Source of the DNA: JAJTFA01 sp051715425
GTDB lineage: Bacteria; Bacteroidota; Bacteroidia; UKL13-3
DNA: 64,000 nt
Assembly (NCBI GenBank): GCA_051715425.1
Contig: JBPXJS010000045.1
Span: 14,366 to 78,365, forward strand
Direction: 5' to 3'
Positions 35,642 through 47,000 of the stretch are shown one piece after another (positions within the stretch are counted from its first letter, which is position 1; every line of letters begins with the position of its first letter). The position numbers and the translations under genes are program-made. The notes under the pieces are model-generated. The model saw nothing but the letters and a program-made list of their open reading frames with translations, searched no databases and was not told the DNA's origin.

Positions 35642-36928
35642 TTAAATAATCTCGGCAACAACAAATGTACTCCCTCCAATGAAAATCATATCATCTGATG
35701 AAGCATTTTTTTGCGCGGCTGCCAAAGCTTCCTGTACACTTCCAAAAGTAGTGCCGTTTAGGTTTAATGCCGATGCCTGCAAAGCCAATTCACTGGCTGG
35801 CAGTGCTCTCGGAATATCGGCATTGCAAAAATAGTAAGTAGCATGTGTTGGCAACAGTTTTAATACCTTACTAATGTCTTTATCTTTAACCATACCAATT
35901 ACCATATGCAATTGTCTGTAGGTTTGCTGTTCTATTTGTTTTATCACATATTCAATACCATTCACATTATGTCCGGTATCACAAACTGTAAGCGGATGCT
36001 CACTCATTACCTGCCACCTGCCCATTAAACCGGTAAGTTGTTTCACCTGTTTAAGCGCGTTCAATATATGCTCATCACTGATCTGGTAACCTAATTGTTT
36101 AAGTTGTTTGATGGCACAAAGGGCCGTGGTTATGTTTTTTTGCTGGTAAATTCCACTCAGGTCGCAAGTGCAATTGATAAGAGGCTCCTGATCCCTGAAG
36201 TGGATATCGAATAAACTTTTGGATGGAACGCTACGGAAATTGTTGATCTCCACTTCATCATCAGAAAACACAATTGGGGCGTTTTCCTCACGTGCTTTTG
36301 TTATAAAAACATGTTCGGTTTCGGGAGTCCTCTCTCCAATAATAACAGGAATATGTGGTTTAATAATCCCCGCTTTTTCTGCTGCAATTTTCTCTAAACT
36401 ATCGCCCAGCATATCCATATGGTCCCAGCCTATATTGGTTATAACAGAAAGTTGCGGCAATATCACATTTGTGCTGTCGAGCCGCCCTCCAAGGCCGGTT
36501 TCAATAATTGCGACATCAACCTTATTGATAGCAAAATGATGAAAACAAAGCGCCACTGTCCACTCAAAAAAGGATGGTTCTATGCCTTCAAATTGCGGCT
36601 GATAGGTGGCAACAAAATCCATCACTTCCTGCTCACTGATCATGATTCCATTAATCCGGATCCGTTCTCTGAAATCTCTTAAATGGGGAGACGTATACAA
36701 CCCGGTTTTATATCCGGCTTCCTGCAAAACAGCAGCCAGCATATGAGAGGTCGATCCCTTACCATTGGTTCCCGCTACATGAATACTCTTAAAACCATGC
36801 TGGGGGTTATCAAGTATCCGGCAAAGATCAAGGGTGTTTTTCAGGTCTTTCTTAAATGCCGCACTACCAATGCGGGTAAACATGGGTAGTTTGCTATATA
36901 AATAATCGAGGGTTTGCCTGTAATTCAT
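35642..36928 (-). CDS. folC: Folylpolyglutamate / dihydrofolate synthase
   Basis: 428 residues, full-length FolC. ATP-binding loop HVAGTNGKGSTSHM, Mur-ligase-type TSPHLRDFRERI, the ATP-Mg segment VITNIGWDHMDMLG, and the C-terminal glutamate-ligase domain (VCDTGHNVNGIEY, FIGGSTFVVAE). It attaches glutamate to dihydropteroate or folate. A promoter with TTTG-N19-TACTTTCG lies about 10 nt upstream of the ATG. First gene of the minus-strand series. Confidence 0.95.
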   Translation of the reverse strand: MNYRQTLDYLYSKLPMFTRIGSAAFKKDLKNTLDLCRILDNPQHGFKSIHVAGTNGKGSTSHMLAAVLQEAGYKTGLYTSPHLRDFRERIRINGIMISEQEVMDFVATYQPQFEGIEPSFFEWTVALCFHHFAINKVDVAIIETGLGGRLDSTNVILPQLSVITNIGWDHMDMLGDSLEKIAAEKAGIIKPHIPVIIGERTPETEHVFITKAREENAPIVFSDDEVEINNFRSVPSKSLFDIHFRDQEPLINCTCDLSGIYQQKNITTALCAIKQLKQLGYQISDEHILNALKQVKQLTGLMGRWQVMSEHPLTVCDTGHNVNGIEYVIKQIEQQTYRQLHMVIGMVKDKDISKVLKLLPTHATYYFCNADIPRALPASELALQASALNLNGTTFGSVQEALAAAQKNASSDDMIFIGGSTFVVAEII

Positions 36929-36935
36929 TAAGCTG

Positions 36936-36966
36936 CGAAAGTATTTGCTAAAATCGGTTCTCCAAA
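36936..36966 (-). promoter_or_regulatory. Promoter for folC (TTTG-N19-TACTTTCG)
   Basis: On the minus strand, a TTTG (36963-36966) and TACTTTCG (36936-36943) are 19 nt apart, the normal Bacteroidota spacing; the -7 box has one change from TAnnTTTG. It ends 7 nt before the ATG. Confidence 0.55.
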
Positions 36967-37130
36967 CTCAATTGTTAAATGACATATTAACATCAATCAG
37001 CAAATATGGAATTTATGCATACTCTTTAATCGCCTGATAAGCAGTGCAGTTGTTTGCTTTCAGGCTAAATACCCTGAAATCTGTTTGCCATAAGCTTACG
37101 TAAATTGTTGTTACCGCAAAACGCATAGCT

Positions 37131-39527
37131 ATGAGATATTGCTTGATAACAATGCTGTTATTGTGTATGTGGCTAAGGCTGCCTGCGCAAATTATTTTAA
37201 CAGAACCTCTTCATACAAAAGGATTGGATTTGTTTTCCCATGCCCTCATTGCAGATGCCGGTAGCTCTGCATTTAATATTGATGAAGTAATAGACAATAA
37301 AGTTGGTTTATCTTTTAGGGCACTAACAGGGCCGAATGAAAACCTTGGTTTTACAAGCAACAATTACTGGGTTAAATTTACCATAGTAAACAATACAGGA
37401 GAACAGGCAGATTATTATCTGGAAACAGGCAGGCCTGTAACAGATTTTGCAGATTTATATGCAGTGAATAATGATGGGGAGATAAGTGAGCAACATAATG
37501 GCGATGCCTTGGATTTTAACAAAAGGAGTTTTAATAACCGGAAATGTATATTTAAAATCAAGTTAAAGGATAGAGAAAGTGCAACCTATTACCTGCACCT
37601 CAAAAGTGATGGAGAGGTAATTAATTTGCCATTAAGGCTTTATGCACCTGATACGTTTATGGCAGAAATGTATCTGGAACAGATCGTTTTCGGTTTTTTC
37701 TACGGGATATTGCTTCTTGCCTGTATTACCTATTTGTTTTTTTACTTCGCCCTAAGGGAACGAAGTTTTCTTTACTACAGCTTATATGTGTTTTTTATTT
37801 TCCTGCTTCAGTTTGCGCTCGATGGATTTATTCATCAATATGTATTAACCAGCGGAAGCGGGCTGGCATTAAAATCGGTGGTTTTGTTTGCCGCTTGCGG
37901 GTCTGTATTTCTTGGCAAATATGCCGAGAGTTTTTTGGGTGTAAGAAAATACTTTAAACTTACCACCCCGGTATTTAATCTGTTATATCTTTCTCAGTTT
38001 ATCATCATTGGCTGGGTTTTGATAGCATCAGATGTGCCAGCCATTTCATACCCGCTTGCCAATCTTTCCGGGTTATTGGTTTTGTCGTTGTTGCTGCTGT
38101 CGATTGCTGGTTTATATCTGAAGAAAGTAAGGGTGGATCCGTTTTTTGCAACAGGAATTGGTTTTCTGGTATTGGGCTTTGTCATCTTTATTCTCAACAA
38201 TTTTAGTTTGATACCCAATTCATTTATTACGGCCAACAGTTCTAAGTTGGGAACCGGTATGGAAGTGATTTTCCTTTCACTCTCCATGGCTAACAGAATC
38301 CGTATTCTTAAAAAAGAGAAGGAGGAAATGCAATCGCTGGCGCTTAAAAAATCAGAGGATATGAATGAGCTGAAATCCTATTTTATGTCGAATATGAGCC
38401 ATGAGCTCCGCACGCCACTTAATGCCATTATGGGTATAACCGATATGATGCTGAAAGAAAACCTGGAAGAGAGATTGATCAGGCAGTTTGAAATGATTAA
38501 ATACTCATCGGTTGGTTTGTTGAGTTGTGTGAATGATATTTTTGATTTCGGGAAAATAGAGAAGGGGGAACTTCAGTTGGAGATGATGCGTTTTGAACCA
38601 TTGGAAATACTTGGACAGATAAAAAGTAACGCCTGTAAGCAGGCCAATGATAAAGGACTTGAATTTATTTATGAAACAGATGGGGAACTACCTTCATGCC
38701 TCATGGGCGATCCTGCCAGACTGGGGCAAATTGTAAATAATGTATTAAGCAATGCCGTAAAGTTTACCCCAACAGGGTGGGTTAAATTTAGCATAGGTGC
38801 AACTACCCCGGATAATGGCATTACCAACTTGTTGCTCACTATTTCAGATTCCGGAGTGGGTATTCCAAAAGAGAAGTTAAATGATGTATTTGAGGCATTT
38901 ATGCAGGAGAGCATAAGCAATAAACGAAAATTTGGGGGGCTGGGACTTGGATTAAGTATAGTGAAAAAACTGGTTGATTTGCACCTGGGCAGCATCAGGT
39001 TGCAAAGTGAACCAGGTAAAGGAACAGTTTGTAATATAATTATTCCATACACGGTGGCAGAGCCTGAACAGCAGGTTAGTTTGTTTGCCGATTTCCCATA
39101 TAACCTAAAGGGGAACCGTATTCTTGTTGTAGAGGATAATACGGTAAACCAGTTGTTGCTAAAAACCATACTTAGAAAATGGGAAGAAACGGATTTTGAT
39201 ATAGCAGCCGATGGGGAGGAAGCCTTGTTTATGATGAACAAAAAAAAGTACGACCTTGTTTTAATGGATCTGCAGATGCCTGTAATGGACGGGTATGAAA
39301 CCACATTTGCGATAAGGGGAGGCGGTGCAGGAGAAAATCACGTACATATTCCAATTATAGCGGTAACTGCCGATACCACGGAGGGTACAAGGTATAAAGT
39401 GAAGGAAATTGGCATGGATGACTATTTAACCAAACCCATTAATCAGCAGGTACTTTATCATACCATTACAAAAGTTTTAAGTGCCATCAGATCAAAAAAA
39501 TCGCATAACCTGATTTCTGCAGCTTAA
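37131..39527 (+). CDS. Hybrid sensor histidine kinase (7TMR-DISM, HisKA, HATPase, receiver)
   Basis: 798 residues. A signal peptide is followed by an extracytoplasmic 7TMR-DISMED2-type domain (SNNYWVKFTIVNNTGEQ), then a block of seven membrane helices (about 180-385). The cytoplasmic part is a dimerisation/phospho-acceptor domain with H424 in MSHELRTPLNAIMG, an HATPase with NNVLSNAVKF, DSGVGIP and GGLGLGLS, and a receiver with phospho-acceptor D713 in LVLMDLQMPVMDGYE. It is a self-contained phosphorelay sensor, ligand unknown (DISM domains often bind carbohydrates). No partner regulator is adjacent. Confidence 0.9.
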   Translation: MRYCLITMLLLCMWLRLPAQIILTEPLHTKGLDLFSHALIADAGSSAFNIDEVIDNKVGLSFRALTGPNENLGFTSNNYWVKFTIVNNTGEQADYYLETGRPVTDFADLYAVNNDGEISEQHNGDALDFNKRSFNNRKCIFKIKLKDRESATYYLHLKSDGEVINLPLRLYAPDTFMAEMYLEQIVFGFFYGILLLACITYLFFYFALRERSFLYYSLYVFFIFLLQFALDGFIHQYVLTSGSGLALKSVVLFAACGSVFLGKYAESFLGVRKYFKLTTPVFNLLYLSQFIIIGWVLIASDVPAISYPLANLSGLLVLSLLLLSIAGLYLKKVRVDPFFATGIGFLVLGFVIFILNNFSLIPNSFITANSSKLGTGMEVIFLSLSMANRIRILKKEKEEMQSLALKKSEDMNELKSYFMSNMSHELRTPLNAIMGITDMMLKENLEERLIRQFEMIKYSSVGLLSCVNDIFDFGKIEKGELQLEMMRFEPLEILGQIKSNACKQANDKGLEFIYETDGELPSCLMGDPARLGQIVNNVLSNAVKFTPTGWVKFSIGATTPDNGITNLLLTISDSGVGIPKEKLNDVFEAFMQESISNKRKFGGLGLGLSIVKKLVDLHLGSIRLQSEPGKGTVCNIIIPYTVAEPEQQVSLFADFPYNLKGNRILVVEDNTVNQLLLKTILRKWEETDFDIAADGEEALFMMNKKKYDLVLMDLQMPVMDGYETTFAIRGGGAGENHVHIPIIAVTADTTEGTRYKVKEIGMDDYLTKPINQQVLYHTITKVLSAIRSKKSHNLISAA

Positions 39528-39538
39528 AAGATTAATGA

Positions 39539-39546
39539 TATATTTG
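39539..39546 (+). promoter_or_regulatory. -7 box TATATTTG before the DUF1801 gene
   Basis: Exact TAnnTTTG match 25 nt before the ATG at 39572. Confidence 0.35.
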
Positions 39547-39571
39547 GTATAGCTATTAAAACTAAAAGGAT

Positions 39572-40144
39572 ATGGCTAAAACCAAACATGTGGCAAATGC
39601 ACCGGCTTTAATTACCGAAGCCTTCAGTAAAATGCCTCTCCATATTCAGCCAATAGTAAATAAGTTAAGGGAACTGGTGCATCGGGCTGAACCTGGCATA
39701 ATAGAAGACTGGAAATGGGGTCCCAATTTTTATTGTAACGGCATGGTATGCAATATTTGGGGCTTTAAAAATCATGCCTCCATTACTTTTTTTAATGGTT
39801 CATCCATGAGCGATAAAGAGGGATTGTTTAATTACGGTGAAGCCAACAGCAGCAGCCGCACCATTAAGTTTAAAGCTCTGAGTGAGTTAAACAGCAAACA
39901 AGTTCTTGCCTATATAAAGGAGTCAGTTAATATTAATAAAAAGGGGCTTCACAAAGCTGCAAAAGATATTGAAATTCCGGAGTTGCTGCTTAAAGCGCTG
40001 AAGAAACACAAATTGCTTACTGCCTTTGAGGGCAAAAGTTTTACCTTTAGAAAGGAAATAATACAGGGTATAACCGGTGCAAAACAGGATACAACCAAAC
40101 AGAAAAGGCTGGATAAAACCATTGAAACCCTGAAGGCCGGATAG
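39572..40144 (+). CDS. DUF1801 / YdeI-like protein
   Basis: 190 residues. The first part is a DUF1801 domain (HIQPIVNKLRELVHRAEPGIIEDWKWGPNFYCNG), and the end carries the YdeI/OmpD-associated-type segment (IPELLLKALKKHKLLTAFEGKSFTFRKEIIQ). These are small cytoplasmic proteins of unknown biochemistry. It is convergent with the minus-strand DUF3857 gene, 17 nt apart. Confidence 0.8.
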   Translation: MAKTKHVANAPALITEAFSKMPLHIQPIVNKLRELVHRAEPGIIEDWKWGPNFYCNGMVCNIWGFKNHASITFFNGSSMSDKEGLFNYGEANSSSRTIKFKALSELNSKQVLAYIKESVNINKKGLHKAAKDIEIPELLLKALKKHKLLTAFEGKSFTFRKEIIQGITGAKQDTTKQKRLDKTIETLKAG

Positions 40145-40161
40145 TAAAATTCAATAACCGC

Positions 40162-42150
40162 TTATTCCTTTTCCAGTAGCACCGATATCTTATTAAAATC
40201 GGCTGCTGCATTTATTACTTTTTGGTAGGTAGCAAAAACGGAGAGGGGATAGGTAATATCGTTGTAATACTCATTACACTCCACGGTTAGTTTTCCGCCT
40301 TCAATTTTATAACTGGAAGTGAAACCATAAGAGGGTTTGCCCGACTCATTATTGTAAGCCAGGTTAATATTAAACTTATCTGCCCCTTTCACTTTATAAC
40401 CTGCCGGTATATTTAAAACAAGGGTACGGTGGTAGTGGTGGGTATAAGGAATATCAATGCCAAACTGCCTTGGTTTTTCCTGATACATTTCTACCTGCTG
40501 ACCTATCAGTTCGCCCATTTTAATCAGGTATTTATCTCCGGCAGATTCAATATAATGCCCGCTGCTTACTTTGGCGTTAATGGTAAAAGGTTTTTTTAGC
40601 TCGCTTATATTGGTCATATTATAGTTCTCTACCTTAATATCCGAAACCGTGGCATCTGCTGCCATTCCCTTAACAAACCCTTCAACAAGCTCTTTCTTTT
40701 TGTCATCGGTAAAGATATAATACAGGGCCCTCAGGTTTTGATCGGCATAGTTATTCATTTCACGATGGTAATCAATGGTCATTTTATCCATTTCACCGTT
40801 CAGGGTAGCTGTATATACTTCACGGTCAATATTGGATGAACTGGCTGGTGCAGCAATTTGTTTTACATTGGCAACTGCAGAAACGGCATCTCCAATCTGT
40901 ATAAACTTTATAAATAACCCCTTTTGCCCCAGATAAGTTGGGTCAATACTGCCTGCTCTTTTTAATGGTTCCTGCGGATCGATATACGTGGCGGTGGAAG
41001 GAAGGTAAAATAATAATGCTTTCAGGTATGACCAGGAGTCAAAATCTGCATCAAATTTTTTATACTCACGCGAGCAGGTAAGCACCATTTCAAAAGTTAT
41101 TCCTGATTTGCGAAGGCATTGAGCCATTATTAAATTAAAGCTGTAAGGGGTAGTGTATTTGCGTTTTATTTCTGCTGAAAGGTCACCGGTGCTTTGTGCC
41201 GTTTTCTCAATACTGATATTGGTTTTAAGGTAGTTTTCAATGGCAAAAAACTTTTCCTCGTCTGTTTTCAGTTTATCAACACCTATTTTAGACAGGAGTT
41301 TATCAAGTTCTTTTTGGTTTTTATCGTAACCGTTATACACCTGATCAAAGTACATTCTGCCAAGCTCTGGCCATTTGGCGTATTTTTTTAATGATTCCCT
41401 GTTTTGGTAATAGGTGTATTCCACCCTCATTTTATTGGCTGAGAGGTATGCGTATTTTTCATCCTCATTTACTGCAGCCACATTTGTTGAAGTAGCATAG
41501 CTGTAACTTAGTCCATCGTTAATACTGTCTTTAATAGGGGCAAAGCCATTATATGATTTACATCTGAACTCAAGCTCTTTGGGGCTTATAAGCAGAAAAT
41601 GGGCTTTTTTTACAGGGTAGTCAAACTGAAAATAATCTTCGCCATTCAGGTCAAAATCCAGGCGGGTTTTTACTATTTTTTCAACCACCTGTCCCTTAGC
41701 CAGGCCTTTAAGGGCAATCATATTGTATTCTTTCCCGTCTTCTTCCACCTTAATAAAATCTTTTGCATTGGCCTCATAAGTAACCTTGCCTTTATCAATT
41801 ACACGCACATCTATAGATACCAGGCTTTGCGACTGGTAAACGGGAATATATACCTTGTTGTTATCCTCTACAGCCTTATCCTCATTCAAATAAACAATGG
41901 TATGAGAAACGAAAAACTGCTCATAACCTTTTTTTAGTTCGTTATAGGAATACACGTTGTTTTTTGACATCAGCAGATAAACCATTGGGTAAGCTTTATC
42001 AGCAGTGTCGGGTTGATAATTAACCGGTGTATTATCCCAGGTATAATTACTCACTGTGAAATCGAACACCTGCGATTGTGCAACGTTTAGCAGCATAAAA
42101 CTGCCACAAAAAAGTGCAGCCAGTTTTTTTGTTATTTGTTTATGTAACAT
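40162..42150 (-). CDS. Exported DUF3857 protein with degenerate transglutaminase core
   Basis: 662 residues, signal peptide MLHKQITKKLAALFCGSFMLLNVAQSQ. The N-terminal half is a DUF3857-like beta domain. The middle aligns with a transglutaminase core, but the catalytic Cys position reads YTTPYSFNL and the His position FDSWSYL, so only the Asp (YIDPQEP) remains; it is probably not a peptidase or crosslinker. Start ATG 42150 fits the signal peptide; a longer frame exists. It follows 4 nt after the active-looking homologue upstream, with the MORN giant before that, so all three belong to one operon. Confidence 0.75.
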   Translation of the reverse strand: MLHKQITKKLAALFCGSFMLLNVAQSQVFDFTVSNYTWDNTPVNYQPDTADKAYPMVYLLMSKNNVYSYNELKKGYEQFFVSHTIVYLNEDKAVEDNNKVYIPVYQSQSLVSIDVRVIDKGKVTYEANAKDFIKVEEDGKEYNMIALKGLAKGQVVEKIVKTRLDFDLNGEDYFQFDYPVKKAHFLLISPKELEFRCKSYNGFAPIKDSINDGLSYSYATSTNVAAVNEDEKYAYLSANKMRVEYTYYQNRESLKKYAKWPELGRMYFDQVYNGYDKNQKELDKLLSKIGVDKLKTDEEKFFAIENYLKTNISIEKTAQSTGDLSAEIKRKYTTPYSFNLIMAQCLRKSGITFEMVLTCSREYKKFDADFDSWSYLKALLFYLPSTATYIDPQEPLKRAGSIDPTYLGQKGLFIKFIQIGDAVSAVANVKQIAAPASSSNIDREVYTATLNGEMDKMTIDYHREMNNYADQNLRALYYIFTDDKKKELVEGFVKGMAADATVSDIKVENYNMTNISELKKPFTINAKVSSGHYIESAGDKYLIKMGELIGQQVEMYQEKPRQFGIDIPYTHHYHRTLVLNIPAGYKVKGADKFNINLAYNNESGKPSYGFTSSYKIEGGKLTVECNEYYNDITYPLSVFATYQKVINAAADFNKISVLLEKE

Positions 42151-42154
42151 GTGG

Positions 42155-44089
42155 TTAATTGTTTCTTTTAAGTACAACCAGTTCTTTGTAATTTTTGTTA
42201 ATAGCGTCAATTCGTTTATTCCACGAATCGAATTCCGATGGGTCAATAATAAGTTTGTTTAATGATGTTACCTGCCTGTAGATAATCTTATTGTCTTTTT
42301 GCACATAGGTAACCTTATACTCAAATCCGTTTTCGGAAAGGTCTATTCCGGCTGGTATCTTTTTTACCTGGTATCCATCCGGAAGAATAAACTCATTGGT
42401 AAGATCATAAAGATAACCATAGCCGTTTTCCCTTGGAGCCATTCTTTTGCCTGCTGTATCTATCTTATCATCGCCATGAAGCTTGCGGAGGTGCAGATTC
42501 ACATATATTTCATTATCAATAAACCGCACATAATCGGGTAGGGTAAACTGATAGTTGAGTTCAAGGGTAGAGTCGTTGCTCATAAAATTGTTGTGTGTAA
42601 CATGATCTATTTTGCACTTGTTATTGCCAAGCTTTAATACGCCCTCCAGTATTTCTGTTTTTTTATCGATACCTGAATAATAAACGGAAGAAAGAATATT
42701 GCTTTTATGGTAGCCGCTAATGGAACGTTTTCCCTGCCCAACCAATTGTTCCTGTTTAAGTGTAAGGCTAATTATTTCATGATCGAGGTTAGCGGCAGGG
42801 GGCATAATATCTACCTTTTGAATAACAAACGAATCAGGGCTTATTGAAATGAGTCCCTCTTTTCCCTGAGTAAATTCAGATGGAGTGCCATAAGCGGTAT
42901 GTTTTGAAGTACCATCAATAAACACCCATTTATCATTGCTTTTTACCGCAGCAATCATATGATTGCTGGCATAACCAAGCGGTAAGTCGTAGTAAGAATA
43001 TGGCAAATCACGGGTTCCAATCCATGTTAGGTAGGCCGGAATATTCATCTGATTGAGCATAAAGGTAATGAGACTTGCCAGATCTTTACAGTCGCCATAC
43101 TTTTTAACAAACACATCGTTGGCCTGCCTTGGAATTTGGCCGCCAAGGCCATCTTCAAAAGCAATATATTTGATATGTTGCTGCACCCAGTAATAGGTTT
43201 TTCTTATCCTGTCTTCAGTAGAAGTGCTGTGTGTGTTGATACTGTCTATCAGTTGGGCAAGTTGGTCTACGGGTTTGTCCTTATTTAATGTTTTTACAAA
43301 CTGATAATCGTGGCGGTATAAATCGTTTGGCGTACTAAAAAGCGTTTTGGTTTCTGAAGCAGATTTGTAGTTGGCTACATACACATAGATATGAGGCTCA
43401 TAGTAGCGGAAATTTACTGCATCGCCATAATATTTATCTTCATTTACATCATTGCACTCCCATATATAAGTGGTTTTTGAGCCAGAAACGGTTTTTGTTA
43501 ATTTCACATTTGAGGAGTCGCCAAAAAACTTGTACCCAATGGTTACATCGCTACCAACCTCTACTTTTAAAGATTGTTTTACCGCTGGTGATCCTGGGCT
43601 AAAATAAAAGGCACCAAGAAAACTCGGTTCGTAAAACTGATAAGAAAAGTCGAGTTGGGTAATGGCGCCATAGGTTACCCCCGGGTAAAAGAACTTCTTT
43701 ATTTTTACGCCATCGTAAAATGCTTCCCCGTTCATGTTTCCTTCATCCACAAAGGTTTTTACAGGTAGCTTTTTGTACTTATTCCCATCCGGAACAAGGG
43801 TAGAGGCTTCAATATTGGTTATTTCATAAAATCCGGGTGAATAGTTAATCTTTCGCTCGTTTTGGGTAACAAGTTTATCATCCAGAACCAATGTTTGAAA
43901 ATGGTAATCGCCTTTAATATTTAACTTGCCTCCACTGTTTTTAATGATAAAGGTTTGCTGCCTCTCCAGGTTTATCTGACGCGCATTGGGGTATTGCTTT
44001 TTAATTGCTTCCAAAGCTTCCGGTGTTGGTTGAGCCAAAGAAATAATGGAAGCAAAAACCAGAGGTAAGCTAAACAGGTGTTTATTCAT
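42155..44089 (-). CDS. Exported DUF3857-transglutaminase-like protein
   Basis: 644 residues with signal peptide MNKHLFSLPLVFASIISLAQ. The N-terminal half is a DUF3857 domain (VTQNERKINYSPGFYEI). The transglutaminase-like core has a full Cys-His-Asp triad: Cys in KKYGDCKDLASL, His in GYASNHMIAA, Asp in WVFIDGTSKH. Such proteins are periplasmic and may act as peptidases or crosslinking enzymes on the wall or on other proteins; the substrate is unknown. Start ATG 44089 begins the signal peptide and overlaps the end of the MORN gene by 8 nt. Confidence 0.8.
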   Translation of the reverse strand: MNKHLFSLPLVFASIISLAQPTPEALEAIKKQYPNARQINLERQQTFIIKNSGGKLNIKGDYHFQTLVLDDKLVTQNERKINYSPGFYEITNIEASTLVPDGNKYKKLPVKTFVDEGNMNGEAFYDGVKIKKFFYPGVTYGAITQLDFSYQFYEPSFLGAFYFSPGSPAVKQSLKVEVGSDVTIGYKFFGDSSNVKLTKTVSGSKTTYIWECNDVNEDKYYGDAVNFRYYEPHIYVYVANYKSASETKTLFSTPNDLYRHDYQFVKTLNKDKPVDQLAQLIDSINTHSTSTEDRIRKTYYWVQQHIKYIAFEDGLGGQIPRQANDVFVKKYGDCKDLASLITFMLNQMNIPAYLTWIGTRDLPYSYYDLPLGYASNHMIAAVKSNDKWVFIDGTSKHTAYGTPSEFTQGKEGLISISPDSFVIQKVDIMPPAANLDHEIISLTLKQEQLVGQGKRSISGYHKSNILSSVYYSGIDKKTEILEGVLKLGNNKCKIDHVTHNNFMSNDSTLELNYQFTLPDYVRFIDNEIYVNLHLRKLHGDDKIDTAGKRMAPRENGYGYLYDLTNEFILPDGYQVKKIPAGIDLSENGFEYKVTYVQKDNKIIYRQVTSLNKLIIDPSEFDSWNKRIDAINKNYKELVVLKRNN

Positions 44090-47000
44090 AAATATTGCCA
44101 TAAACGTAACGAACCGTTTTTGTGAGTTTGCCGGCAATATCATAATATTTTGCCAAACCATGCTTCATGCCGAATAAATATGGCATTTCTACTGCCAATA
44201 CTCCGGAAGGGTGGTAGTACCTGCTCACTCCGTCATACTCATCATAAAGGTACGATTCATGCTCTTTTACTCCTCCACCAGGGTAGTACTCGATATTATC
44301 ACCGGTAAGGTAATTGTCAACAAAAGAGCTGGTGGAAAATGGTTTGCCATTGCTGTAATAAATGGTATAAATACCGTTTAGCATGCCACGGTCTATGGTA
44401 AAGCTTAGTGCAGGGTTTCCGTTAGGGTAATATGTTTTTACCACTCCTGTTTCTTTTTCCAAAGGTATAAGCGGCAGCAGTTTGCCCGTTTTATCCGGAT
44501 AGGTATATGATTTTAATACGCCACCCTCATAATTGGCCAAATAAATAAGACCACCCTCAGGAGAATAATATTTATACTCGCCATGCCTTTCATCATTGAG
44601 GTAATAACGTTCGGTTTCCAGTTTGCCATCACTGTAAAAGCTTTTATAGTGTCCGTTTATTTCACCTTCTACATTAGGGATAATACGTTGTATTTTGCCT
44701 TCTCTGTCATAATAGTTCCAGATGCTATCACGCTCCCCATCAATAAAGTTTCCAACCGCGCTTATTTTACCATTATCGTTATAGCCAATATATTTTCCAT
44801 TGCGCTTTCCATACTTGTATTTTTCTGCATACCTTACTTGTTTGGCACTTACATAACTGGTAAAAACAGAATCTTTTACTCCGGCTTTATAGGTACCGCG
44901 GTAATAAACGCGTCCGTTATAAGTTTTTAGTTCATAAGGCCCTGTACCAAAGTTAAGTTTAATGGTATTAAACACTTTTCCTGTGGTATCATATTGCACA
45001 TATCCACCTAAAAAGCCGTGGGTATAGTCGGCTTCTCCATATTTTTTCCCATCTGCCTGGTATTCTTCCTGAATGCATGACGGGGTTCCTTCCTGATAAA
45101 AAGTGTTGTAATCAAGGGTTCCGTTTTCTTCGTAATAATTCCATGGGCCATGTTTTTCTCCATCTTTATAATACCCTTCAGCCTGTATTTTCCCGTTTAA
45201 ATAGTAGCTTATATAATATCCCTGCATCACATCATCTTTATATAGCTGAGAGTAATTAAGCTTTCCGTTTTTATAGTAATAATTCAATACCCCGTTTTTC
45301 TTTCCCTTCTCAAATTTGATGCTATACTTATGTTGCCCGTTTTCATGATAATATTTCCATTCACCTTCTTCTACGCCATTTATAATCATTCCTTCGCCTG
45401 TGCGGTTTCTGAATTCACTAAGGAAAGCGTAAGCCAGTTTACCACCCTGAATCTTTTTCTCTTCAGTAACTTTCCCTGCTTTATCAAAAAACTTGTAGCC
45501 TTCACATTTCTCTCCTTTATAACTATACTCTGCATAAATAATCCCATCCCTGTCGTAGAATTTAAAAGCACCTTTTTTGTTTCCGTTGTCATAATTCTCT
45601 TCTGATCTTATTTTTCCGTTATCGTAGTAATACGTAGATGTGCCGTGTTCCTTTCCTTTAATATAGTTGATTTCTGTTTTTAATTTACCCTTGTCGGAAA
45701 ACCATTTCCAGTTTCCATCACGCTTGCCATTCGCAAAAGTTCCGGTAATACTTATCACGCCATTTTCCCAACGATACTCAACTGGCCCGTTTATCTGGTC
45801 ATTTACCACCTTACAGGAGAGGTCTACCGCACCACTTGGGTAGTATGTTTTATAATAGCCGTTATACACATCATTTACCAGTTCACCTTCATTTAGCAGG
45901 TAACCGGTGGAGTTGAAATTGTATTTTATCCCATTTATCTTACCGTCATTTAACGGGAACTTATTTTTAAGGGTATTGTTGCGGTTATACAACTCCACCA
46001 TTCCATTAATCTTCCCATTTTTATAGATGGATTTTTCGCGTAAGGATCCGTTTTCATAATAGGTGGTGTTTTCACCTTCCAGTTCTTCATTATCATTAAG
46101 CCGCTCAATGGCACTCACTTTACCATTTTCATGGTAATAGGTCCAGGTTCCGCTTTTTTTATCTTTAGTAAAATTACCTTCTGCTTTTATATGTCCGTTA
46201 TCGGTAAAATAAATCCATTTGCCTGTTTTTAAATCGTCTGACCCAAAATTACCAATTGATTTAACCAGGCCACCACTATACCAAACGGAATTGGTTTGAA
46301 GTTCTCCATTATAGTAAATTTTATATTCCTTACGTTTTTCATTTACATAGCTGGTAGCCCATATAGTAAAAGCATCTATTTCCTTTTTCTTTGCCTTAAC
46401 CTTGCTCTGTATATCCTTTACCTGTAAAGAGGTAAGGCTATATAATATACTCCCTTCAAAATGTTGTTTTTCCCATAGCTCCTTATAAAAAGCCAGATAA
46501 TATTTAATGATATAATCATCTGTAGAGGCCGAAGCAGGCAGCTTTTCCATCATTACCTGTAATTGTTTGGTACCAATATAGTCGAGTTTTACCTTGCTCT
46601 TGTATTTAGAGGAGAGGGAGCCTTTAGATAACAAAACCAGGTCAAGTTCTTCCAGTTCCGGAGAATAAGGAATCAGACTCCCATCAATTGGTGTATCGGG
46701 AGTGTATTCATTTGTCGAAACCTTTTCCATGATATCGATCACTCCGCCAATATTGCTGGCATCGTTATTCATGATGGTGTACATAAAGAAGGCCATCACA
46801 GATAAGGAGGTTTTTCTGGCATCGGCAGCCAAAAATGCCAGGCGGAAATGTGATGCGGCATGATAAGGGTTTGCCTGAACCGATTTGGTAAAGTATTCCC
46901 ATGCTTTGGCGTAATTTTTCTTTTTCTGGTACAAAATACCTAGCTCATAAAAAAAGCGGTAGTACCCCATAAACTTGCTGGCACCAAAAAGGTAAGTATT